Assembly: GCF_036370855.1 (NCBI RefSeq)
Contig: NC_088130.1
Coordinates: 65,076,941-65,140,940 of the forward strand
DNA length: 64,000 bases
DNA from: Dromaius novaehollandiae
Taxonomy: Eukaryota > Chordata > Aves > Casuariiformes > Dromaiidae
Direction: 5' to 3'
Shown: positions 13,200 through 23,800 of the stretch, one piece after another
Layout of the letters: each line of letters begins with the position of its first letter
How positions within the stretch are numbered: the stretch's first letter is position 1
Made by a program: the position numbers and the translations under genes
Notes under the pieces: generated by a model
What the model was told of the DNA's origin: nothing
What the model saw: only the letters and a program-made list of their open reading frames with translations
Database searches by the model: none

Positions 13200-13700
13200 C
13201 CTAAGGAAAAACCTTTCCTCTCCCTTCCCCAGGCTCAGCTTCAGTCCAACACCTCTCCTGGTCTCCACCTCGCTTGTTTTTGCCATGTGTTACACTCAGG
13301 CCCTCCCAATCCCTTTGATGAAGCACCAGGCAGCTGAGATCACTGCCTAATGGTTTTTTCTGCCAGTCCTTGCTTCTTACTCTTTTCTTCTACTGCTCCT
13401 GGCTTCTTACTCATTTCCTCTGCTCCAGCATGGGCTCCTCCAGGACCGCAGCCCCTTCAGAGTTGTACCTGCTCTGCTGTGAGTTCCTCCACAGGCCGCA
13501 GTTCACTCAGAGGTGCATCTCCTCCAGCATGGACCACCTCCTTCCAGAGATGCGCCTCCAGCCGTGTCCCCAACAACATCCCTTTCTACTTGCCTCCTCT
13601 GTTTCGCTTCTCCAAACTTCCAGATATGACATCCCACCAACCGTATTGGAGGGGCATTAGTAACTGCACCTAGCCAGCTTCTGGGCCATGGTATCAGTGA
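13200..13700 (+). repeat. C-rich, internally repetitive segment, possibly LTR-derived
   Basis: The base composition changes abruptly from AT-rich to pyrimidine- and C-rich. A 30-base period is visible: GCTTCTTACTC occurs at 13372 and again at 13402. A larger module built on CTCCAGCATGG followed by CTCCTCCA and CCGCAG recurs at about 13424, 13484 and 13519. From memory, this CATGGGCTCCTCCA...GGGCTGCAG vocabulary resembles LTRs of avian endogenous retroviruses, but no TG...CA ends, target duplication, primer-binding site or viral gene is visible. Overlapping open frames of 107 and 96 codons here are low-complexity translations. It could instead be the upstream part of the CpG-rich patch that follows. 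Confidence 0.35.
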
Positions 13701-13915
13701 TCACTACCTTTCTGAGGGATCGGCAGGATTGGGCCATTGCTCCTCATAACCCTCCACCAGCTGACCCCAAAGCCTTCCTCTGTGCGGAGAGCAGAGCTGT
13801 ATCCCAACGGCTAAGAGAGGTGCCCCCCCCGGCATGGAGCGCTTCCAGCCGCGGCCCCTTCTACCTGTCTCCTCCGCCTCGCTTCCCCGAGCTCATCTTG
13901 CCGACACGCCCCTGT
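13510..13915 (+). repeat. Two diverged direct copies (about 13510-13625 and 13817-13900)
   Basis: Both copies run through the same order of blocks. GAGGTGC is at 13510 and 13817. CAGCATGGA or CGGCATGGA follows, then CTTCCAG. A CCCTTTCTACTTGCCTCCTC-like block comes next, and TTCGCTTC or CTCGCTTCC closes at about 13603 and 13878. The second copy is shorter and much richer in CpG. The parallel order shows common origin; the offset changes from 307 to about 275 bases, so the copies have internal indels. Confidence 0.6.
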
Positions 13916-14100
13916 GAGGGCAGCAGCTGCGGCGCGAGTGGCCCTGCCGGCCGTTACAGAACCGGCTGGAACCTGCTGTGACCAGCACAGGGCGGCTGCC
14001 GGCTGCCCCTCACACCAGGCAACTTCACCACCGCCAGCCGGTTGTTTATGCTGGATGCGGCAGGTAAGAGCCGCATCACCTACCGTTTAAAGACAGAGGG
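13790..14100. promoter_or_regulatory. Small CpG-island-like patch, candidate promoter or first exon
   Basis: I count about 23 CpG dinucleotides between 13801 and 14100, with GC content well above the surroundings, whereas most of the window has almost none. The patch holds CCGCGG near 13850, GGCGCGAG near 13931 and several GCCGG strings. It ends at a strong splice-donor match, CAG|GTAAGAG, with GT at 14064-14065. CpG clusters of this kind mark vertebrate promoters, so transcription from here is a reasonable inference. The open frame 13688-13981 (97 codons) has no recognisable domain, so a transcript would more likely be non-coding. A GC-rich repeat remains an alternative. Confidence 0.45.
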
Positions 14101-17100
14101 AGGGAGGAGGATTCAGGCCTACCTTGCAAGCACCAATGTTGTTGAGCACTGGAGACATTTACATTGAACGCCGCTCTAAGAGCAGGATTCATTTTCTCGC
14201 AGATAGAAATCCAGCGCCATTAGAGATATCTTCAGGTATGAAATATTGCTACGTGCTGCTGGCAGGTAAAACATAGGACTTACGGAAACACACATTTCAA
14301 GAGAGATCTGGGCTCCCAGCAGGATGCACAACCAGCAGATACACACTGCACTGCTCCCTAAATATCTGGCCCAAGGTCATCATCTAGGTTCTCTGTGTAA
14401 TATATGAGAGAAATTTACACTTTCAGGGTGTTATTAGTACCATTTACCTCAGTCATCAGTATTAGGACAGGCAGAATTGATCTTGAGGGCAATTGCTTCT
14501 CAGCAGTGACTATGGGAAGGAGACTAGACGGTCACTGACTTTGGATGCCTTCTATATAGGCAGCTACAGTGAACCAAGGTGATCCCATCCTCCATGTCTT
14601 GTCTTCATACACTTTAACAAATTATCTGCTCATTTAAGTTAGTATTTTTCTATGAAATAATCAACTGCTGCAAGGAAAAATAAAAAGTACCAGCTTAATC
14701 TGTTTCACTTTTAGCATCATTGCCACCTGTGAGTAGTCAGTAACTCCCAATTCACTCCAACTTTGATGGAACGCATGAGGGGCAACGTGAACTCCCAACA
14801 TCTTTAAGACTTCCAATCTTTAGCCTTCAGCTGCCAGATGTTGTAACAAAGTGAAGATTATTGTGTCTGAGAAGTTGCTAAGTATGTGTTTACATAAATT
14901 TGTGGTTATTAGGAAAGTTTGGTCCACTGCATCCTAATATGAATTCCAAAATGACTCATGTGGGAATGGCTTTCTCTCTGGAGTTTGGCTCAAATCTATT
15001 CCTCATTAAAAAAGCCTGGTTTTGAATCGACCATTTGTGCCACCTTTTCTTTCTTCTTTTGGCACATATACTCCCTTTCTTCTGTTTTTTCTGTGATGTT
15101 TCGAAGACCCCATAGCTCAAAGGGACTCCAAGATGTGACTGGCTTACCTCAGATGGCTGTTATAATGTTTAAAATGATATTTGAGACTTACAATCAAGTG
15201 ATTGCAGGAATTAGTGTTCTTAATTTGATATATGGATTCACATATATATTCTAGTCATACAGCTAAAACCATAAAAGTTAATTTCAGTAAAAAAAAAAAA
15301 ATCTTATTAAATTGCTGTGGTGTCAAAAGTTTAAAGAACAGTTTTTGTAATGAATTCTCTCTTTAAGGCAGACTGGCTTTGTCTTTTGCTTCCAACATTT
15401 AGATGTAGATATACCAAGCAGTGTTTAACAATTCAAAGTATTTATTTTTGTATCTAAACATGCCCATTTGCTATCACTTAAACTATAGCATTTTTTTCTT
15501 GCAGAAAAACAAAAAGACTCTTAGTCTTTAATTAACCCATGATACACAGCTACCATTAACCATAGAGAATGAGAATTCTGAATAGCTCTTGTATAGATTT
15601 TAATTCATGCTATAACAAAATCCTACACAAGATTTTGAAATACATTCCTCCCTTTTGCAAAAAGCTGGCTGTTCAGATTTTACCAGTCTTTCGTATCTCT
15701 TGGAACAGGACTTTGGGATTAAGTGATGGCTATTTGACACATTTATGCCACAAAGAGCCTAACGTCATTGATGCTTAGGCTATTTAACTGCATCTGTTGA
15801 TAAGGGATTTGATATACATTAACCTAGAAATACGTTTTTAAATGAAAAATATGAAATTTTATTGGTCTTCATTTTGTAGCAAAAATGCTGTGTTTATTTT
15901 TGACAAAAAAAGATATCTAAATTTTAGGTACTTTCAGTTATACCTTCCAAAATGTCATCAAAAATCACTTTAAAATATTGGAAATAAGATCATTTAGTGA
16001 AGAATTTTCATAATCTCTAACAAGATCCTTGTCTTCACTTGCTATAGCCTATAAAACTACAGTAAGATGTTGTTTTGATAAGATTTTAGTTTTCCAGACA
16101 TGCTGTAAAGTCTGTCATATTTCTGCACATCCCTCTCCATTTAAAATTTGGCAGAATGCGATGAAGATGAACAAACATCAGTGGAGAGGGAATGGAGGAG
16201 ATGCTAATTCCTGGAAATCATTCAAACCTCAAAAAAGGGTCAGGTTCAGGGTGCCCATTTTCTTAATTAAAAATCTGGTCAATCAATCCCAGTGTCTCTC
16301 TTGCTCATATTAGAGTGCCAAACCATGTCAGACCAGATATTTTTTCTGTATTTACAACCACATAATTGGAATCTGAATCCATACTGTATGAATGTTAATG
16401 TGTAAAACAGTATAACTGTAGGTGCTTAAAATAGATCTTAGTGGCTTTTCATAGTCCCTATTTTCTGATCTTCTACACAATGGCTCAAGGAATATAATAA
16501 AATGGTAAAAAATAAGGCTTAGTCTGGGTTCATTTGGGGAGCAGAGAAGGCTTTTAATTTTACAGGGGAAAAAAAAAATAGTCTGTCCATTCAGAAAGTA
16601 GTGATATAGAGCCAAACTCTACGGGGTTGCTGACTGGATTTATTGCATGTCACACAGATCAAAAGTAAGTGTAGGCAGCTAAAGAGTCTTGATACCCAGC
16701 TGGGTATGGTGGTTTGTGAGCGTAACAGACACTGACTGTGCCACAGCACAATACTTCTGCTTGCCAAGTTAATTAAGTTAGGATTGAATGCCCATGGATA
16801 GGAGATAATAATATCAGGCACATACAAAGGATATGTGATATTGTAGATTAGGTTTATAAGAAATGCTTTGTCTCTCTGACAGGGAGACAAAAACGTGCTG
16901 CCATTAAACTCCAAGAGACTAGACTCCTGCCATATTCAAGAACATGCTTTAGTTTGTATTTTTCTTTTATTATTATTTCTGTTTCTCCATTTAATAAAAA
17001 TCTGAGCCTTTGAGCTAAATGCAAGGAAAATGGCAGGAAAGGTGACAAGCCCAGGAAACTGCCAGAGGTGAACTTTTCAACTTAGAGCAGCGTCTCAAGG

Positions 17101-20100
17101 CAGGCTGTAAATAGGATTACTTTTATTAGACTGCTGCCTGCTACAGCAGTTCTCGTTAAGGGTCTGTCAATCTGCCCATTATGTACAGTGAGTGACAGGC
17201 AGCCCAAATGTTGGGGATCCACCACAGGGACATTACTGCAATCCTCTGCTCGGTTGGAACAGTCCCTTTGAGTCAATAACAAGAATGTCAGTCGAAAGTA
17301 TAAAACAGCCAACTAAAGGATTTCAAAGAATTAACAAAGATGGGCAGATGCTGGGATTGCACTCTGAACAGAAACAGGGATTGTCAGTAGAGGACCAGGG
17401 GAACAGCAGGGAAGTCCCCAAATGGATGTGCCTCCGTATAAATTGAGGCAAGCACCTGCACGTCACCATATTGATCACATTGGTGGTTAAGCCTTTCACT
17501 ATTTTAAAGATTCCCCCCACACCCATTATCACCTCCTAAGACAATGCTCAGTTTCAGCAGAGGCTTTAAAATTAAGCCTTCACTTAAGATCCTATGCCTT
17601 GCCAAGGTCTGGGCCTCTGTGATGCAAGGCAGAGGTGTGAAGATAAAACAGTTGTGAAGGTGGTGAAAGGATTATGGGGATGTCTGCTCCTCAGACTTAC
17701 TGCGAGGAAGAAGAGCAGATCACAGAAAAGGAAATAAGGGAGTAGCAATGGAGAGGGCCTCCTGGAGAGACCAATAGTGGCAGAAAATTTTTTAGGAAGT
17801 GGTTGTTACAATAGCTCAAAGTCTCCAGACAGAAAGCCTTACATATGCAAAACTGCTCGAGTTCCCAAGAGAGGGGAGAGCTCTTGTGAAATTACCTTTT
17901 CTCACCATTGGAGTCTTAATATATATATGTTTAAGCACTTGCAGCTTTAGTTTCTCCAAGCCTCTCCAGTTTCTGTAAAAGCCCAGTTCAAGCTGGTAAG
18001 AAGGTCCCACACAACAGGAGGCTGGAAGTGTAAATGAAGTGCTCATCTGAAGCATTTTACTCCATCTAAGCAATCCTCCATTTCATAGGAGGATGTGAAC
18101 ACTAGACTATTGTTCAAGACAAAACATTGCAATTAACATTAAAACCAAGTGTCCTGCAGAAGCTGAAATATCTTCAAAATACAAGTTAATCTGAATTCCT
18201 GACTTGTAACCTGATGTAGCTACAGAGGGAAGCTGAAAAGCTGTAGGCCAGACTGGAGAGAAGATCTAACAGTGAGAATTTTGCCTCATATACTTGCCCT
18301 GACTCTGCAAAGGCATATGTCAAGGACTAGCACAAGTTTAGACGATCTTTTTAAAAGAAAATATACATTACTACTTTATTCTGTTAATTTAGATTAGCAT
18401 GACTAAATTGGGTGGGTTTATACAAAAAATATTTGGGGCATTTCCAATACCTTCTAGTATTTTGTTCCTCAGAGAAGAGGTATTTCCTAAAACATACAAA
18501 CAAAATGCCATTAAAAAGATACTGTGTTTTGTGGTCTGATTATAGTTATTCTGTTTCAGGACATGCAAACTATTTAGAAAATTATAGTCTTAGTTCAGTC
18601 ACCGACCCTCTTGAGAGAATTCCTATTTATATTCCTGACTGGCATCTCTTATTTCTCCAAGTGATTTTGCTCAGTTTGCATGATACAAATCATCATCTAT
18701 ACAGAAGAAGACCAGGTCCAAGTTTATTCCTGATTTATCTCCTCCAAAGTACAAAAGGGTAAAGAAAATCCATTAAAAACAAGGTTAAAAAGAGAAAACA
18801 CATAGCATGAACAGAATGGAAGATAAATGTCAAAGGCCTGATTTCATTTACATTAAGGCAGAATAAAGAAACCATGAATGGGAACACAAGAGACAGGTCA
18901 TTCTTCCCTTTATTTCTAGTTAAAAATGCATTCTTGAATTTTTGGTGGTTTCTCATTCGTTTGTGAGAGAAATCTTTCTTCATAAACTCACCCCCTGTTA
19001 ATTCAAGGACTAGGCAAAAGGTTCAGTGTGGAACTGATTTTACAAATCCTCCAGCTCTTCAGGATTCACTTATCTCTCCTCTGAATGGATCTGTCTATCT
19101 CTTTATCACAGGCCTTGCAATCACTGGCTAATATGCAAGGGTCAAGCCTGCTCTGAGAAAGGAATATATACTAAATTAAGATGTATAAGAGATTAACTAG
19201 CTCAGGTTAATTGTGTTTTCATTTCCTCAAGAATTTATCAGTGCAGTAAAATCTCTTTATGTTTTCGCAGTTATTAGAAGAAAATGGGACACTGTATAAC
19301 AGTGATAGTCATTATCATCAAATCTGAAAACAAGAACAGAAGAGCAATTTTACCCAGTTTGAAATATTACCCTATGGCGGTATTTAACACTAGTTCTATG
19401 AACTCCCTGCTATTTTGCTGTCTTCCTTTTCAGTCACCATTCAGGAAGAAATCTTGTCACTCTTGCTTACAATGCCATCAGGAAGGCATTTAGGTGTCTG
19501 TTCAAACTACTATTCCCATTAGCTTTCTTTCTGAGCCTCATAACATCTTTTTGTAACTGACTTAGAGATAAGCAAGCTTCCCTACATAACAAGTCTTTAT
19601 GCGTAGATAATAGAAAGCACAGAGAAAGTTAGACAGTGGCTGAATTAAATTAAAGAAGAATCTATCTCATTGCAAACTAAAAAAGGGGGATACTTAGACA
19701 CCCACAGTCCTATCTGAGTCTTAGAGGTGGATCTGAAATTTAGAGGAGTGGTCCTCCATTAAGATTAATCAACTCTCTTCAATATACTAGAAGTAAGCAG
19801 AGAGTAGAAACAATGTATTCTTCAGATCAGGATCTTCCTAGTGGTTCACTCTGTCTGAATGTAGTCCTTGAATGAAGCAACTACATTCTAGAAACACATC
19901 ATTAAATACCAAACGCACTCAAACAGCAGTCACAGGATTTCTCCCTAAATTCTACCTTACAAATGAAAGATGTGACCTCTACTCACAACAGTACTGAAAT
20001 ACCAGTATTCTGCCTTGCTGGGGAGTTTGGTATTGCTGCATGCTTTTGTAGGCAGGCCTGATTTTTCTCTCCACTTAAGCTCCAACACAGCAGAGTATTA

Positions 20101-20761
20101 GCCAACTCCTCTCTAAAACCCAGGTATCCCTCTATTGCTGCTGCCCTGCTGTCTCCAGGTATTTTCGATGAGCTCATGTGGGGCAACTGATTCTATTTGA
20201 TAGGATGAAGCATCACATGCTCACTTTCATTATAGAAACTACCATAAAATACATATTTGATACTATTTAAACTGTTGTAGGAAGCACTGGAGAGGAGGCT
20301 GTGCAACCCTCATTATGGTGACTGAATGTTTACAGCAGCAATCCTTTTAGCAATAATGAATTTCCTCATGTGAATGAGGGCTCCCCAGGGTAAAGGGAGT
20401 ATTCAGCAATCAAGGGCCTTGAGTTTCCTTTGTGCTCATTAAAATGAAACAAAAGGCCTGCATAGGAGAAAAGAAATAGACATGGTGTCAATTTGAACAC
20501 CACAAACCACTGTCTAAGCTGCAAAAGCTGTGCAAGCACTCTGTGATTTCCTTTTTGCAGAAGATAAAACAGGAACCAATTTGGAATCAATATTAGCTCA
20601 ATCTTGATTGATCTTCCTTAACTTTAATCTTCCCAGTTCAGTTACCCAAAGGACTCTTTACAGTTAATACTAGATAGGGATGCTTCCAGATCTGAAGTCA
20701 ACGGAATCATTTTCAGACCAAGCTGAATGATCTCCATATATTGCCAAAGGAGTCTAGAGTG
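14101..20761. other. Long AT-rich non-coding stretch
   Basis: The longest open frame in the whole window (18412-18762, 116 codons, +) is here, but its translation is aromatic-rich and matches no family I know. Other frames stay at or below 107 codons. An A13 run is at 15289-15301. No repeat family is clear; short strings like the MIR core near 14370 and 17600 are too brief to call. Confidence 0.55.
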
Positions 20762-20823
20762 ATTATAATAAGAGTTTTATTTATAATAAGAGTTTATAAT
20801 AAGTATAAAAAAGAGTTTTATAA
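20762..20823 (+). repeat. Short degenerate tandem repeat of a TATAATAAGAGTTT unit
   Basis: The unit TATAATAAGAGTTT recurs about every 16-19 bases (near 20764, 20782 and, degenerate, 20797-20822). A T13 run follows at 20840-20852. This is local slippage-type repetition. Confidence 0.7.
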
Positions 20824-20852
20824 TTTGATTAACTCTTACTTTTTTTTTTTTT

Positions 20853-23800
20853 AATGTGACTGACAATATTACATGGCTAAAAGAACTTAACTTACAGCTT
20901 AAATGTAAAAAAGGAACATAAAGATTTTCTTATGCATAAATGATCCTCTGTGGAAACATAAACTACGTTTTTTTTATTTTGGTTTGGTTTTTTTCAAGTG
21001 AATGGAAAGATATACTGAAGTGAGAAAGTAAAGTATTTTAATAGCCCTGTCTAAAGAGGGGTTCCTTAAATTGTAAAAAAAAATCAGGAGATGATTTTAA
21101 AACTGTATTATGTTGCTTTGTGATAAACACAGTATTTCACAATTTCAGAGCATAACGGAGAAGAATTAATGAACAAAGAAGGGCTTGCTGTGGTGGTGTT
21201 TTTCCCATACTCTCCTAAGTAAAAATTATTATTTCACATCATTTTCATGGTTCTCACTACTTTAAAAAGATTTTTATTACATTAGATGTTCTGAAACTTT
21301 GAAATAAATAGTGTTTCAAAATGGAAAAAAATGTGAAACTTAAGTGATTGAAATAGAATGTCTAGATTTCACCTTTATCTCATGGCTGAATTGAATCACT
21401 TGATGTGACCCAAATTTGAAGAAAAGCTTCCTTTGTGGTTTAGAGAGTAGCAACCATTAAATAAATGGTGCCAGTAAACCAAACTGAGTAAACCGTTAAG
21501 CAAATACACTATTCAATTGGCTTTTCTAGGGGAACCTGAGCTTGATACCTCACTCTGCATATTATCTTGTCATTTGTATCTCTTAGGGTGCTTATGTCTC
21601 ACCTAGAGAGAGATCTTCATCTTTGAAATGGGGCTAATACATTGACAGTACACCAGAACAAGTATTTCAGAAATTGAGATGTTCAGATACTGTTGCAATG
21701 TTAATGAACAGCAAAACCTCAAAATTTCCAAGGATTTTTAATCAAAATCTGTGAATAACATTGCTCATATGAGTAAATGTTTGCTCCAACATTTTTGAAG
21801 CCCTGTAGTATTACTGCTACCTTACTCCTTAACAACATGTTTGTATATATTTTAAGAGTACAGACATTCCAGCTGCTTAAATTAGAATTTCAAATTTTTT
21901 TTCTGTTAATATTTTATGTGGTTTTATCAATCATTTCCCAGCACAGAGATAGATAGATAGACACAAAAAACATGTAAATCAAGTAGGGTTTTTCCAGATG
22001 ATTTGTAGTTTTGTGACTCTTTCAGTACGGCAAATATTTTCATCTATTTTTTCATTTTTTATGAGTGGCACCTTCTGAAAAAAGCAATTTATTTGGAAAG
22101 AAATCTAAAATGTACAAATTCTACCTAACCTCCTGCGCCCAGTGATAGAAAGGAGGTTGTATTCTTTTTTTCCCTGATCCCCACCCCCCTTTTTAAATAA
22201 ATATTTTAATCTAAATTATTACTCATTTCTATGGCCAGGAAGAACATTTCTTAAATCTAGTATGAAGCCATACAATTGTCAAAAATGATGCTGAGCATGA
22301 CTGAAAGATAAATTCTCTCCAGAAAAGAAGAGAAAGAAAGACAAAGAAAAGAAAGAAGTGTATCAGAACTTTTCATGTCATGTATTTCTATTCTGTCATG
22401 GCCTGGAGCTACAAAGCAATGTCTGCATTTCAGCAGAGAGTAGCGGATGGACTACCTAAGTTAAATATCAGTTTTTACTTGCTTTAGGGGCCAGCAATTA
22501 TAGCTGTCCATAATGTTTTGTAATGGGGCAGGCTCATATATCCGGGTGACAACTTTCCACTTTCAGGAGCTGGAGGAACAGGCCAGACTTAGTCTGAGGT
22601 TTAAAACATATTGCCTAAATAATTGCAAGCGGATGATTTGGAGGTTTTTTTCTTTTCCTACATTTCAACTTTGGTCAAAGATTCTTAGTGGAAACACTTT
22701 GCTGCTTGTGTTTTTTAGCCAAGGATACCAAAGCACTTCTGAAAGCATTTGTATATAATCCTCCCATCACTCCAATAACAGAGGAAGCCTAAAGTTATTT
22801 GTGCCTGAACCGTCAAATCTGAGTATTTGAAGTCAAACATCTAAGACTACTGAAATGTACTTGCAACCCAAATCTGAATTTCAGAGGGGTTTCCAAGGCA
22901 TTGCCAGGGGTATGATTTCAAAGGTGCCTCCAAGATGAGCGCTAGTAGCAACACTCTGAAGTGGCTATGCTTAGGTGCTAGAATAGCAGACTAAGCACAG
23001 GGCCATCCAAGGTGTCTCTTGGAGAGTGGGACAGGTCCTAGAGCTCTGTGGTGCTACAGCACCCTGGGCCACGCTCACTGCTGGCTGCTGTGGGTAGGTG
23101 GTGGGGCAGCGAGCAAGGCGGGTCTCTTACAGACCACACCACTCCTCGGAGAGATATTAGGACAACTACTTCCAGAAGAGACAAGGGTACACATCAAACT
23201 ACTCAGTCTCTAAAATATAACTGGGTATCTGCCTCAGCAGTGCTGTTCTTATTAGCTACAGTTTCTGCATTAGCTTCTGCTTGCATTTTCCTGGATTATC
23301 AGCCTATTTCTGGCTGTGACTTGTTACCCTGATGACTGATGTTCTCTAACAGAGAACAACCCCAGCCTTTCAAACAGAAAGGAGCAGGGAAAGAGGAATT
23401 GTGAAAAACTGGTATTTTAGGACAGCAGGGAATTTATTGGAAAGCCACAATACAGTAATGCATAGCACTCTTATCAAAGGTATTGGTCCAATGAAATCAG
23501 GGGTCTTACCTTCCCAATGAAAAGTCAGGTGAGGATATAGCAGCCCATACTTAACTCCATTTTTTCTTTGTCTAGGTTCCTCTCATTATATCTGTCTCTT
23601 TTTTGCTGTTTTCTCCCCTCTTTTATAAACAAAATTCACTTCCACATTAGGGTAGTATTAGCCTAGTCCTTATGTTATTGGCTATCTCTACTTTTTTCTT
23701 CCTTGAGGTGGGGAGAGTTTAATGAAATTCAGCTGAAATTGAATTCTCCCATTAGTCTGTTCTATCAGCTTGCCAAAGTTTTGTCACAGTCTTTTGTCAA

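Noticed and set aside
13350..13673. 107- and 96-codon overlapping frames (+) rich in Ser and Pro
   Set aside because: They translate a repetitive C-rich segment in two frames at once, which argues for composition rather than coding.
14341..14400. MIR-like string GGCCCAAGGTCATCATC
   Set aside because: Only about 15 bases match and the flanks do not follow the consensus.
17575..17640. MIR-like string CTTGCCAAGGTC with GGGCCTCTGTG
   Set aside because: The match is short and the order of blocks does not agree with a MIR copy.
18412..18762. Longest open frame (116 codons, +)
   Set aside because: No recognisable domain and an aromatic- and leucine-rich composition typical of translated AT-rich DNA. 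This length is expected by chance in 64 kb.
20685..20725. GAAGTCAACGGAATC, similar to one arm of the palindromic element
   Set aside because: Only one short arm is present, with no opposite arm found nearby.
23010..23332. GC-richer patch with 64- and 94-codon frames
   Set aside because: Overlapping frames, no domain, no CpG cluster comparable to that at 13.9 kb and no convincing splice signals.
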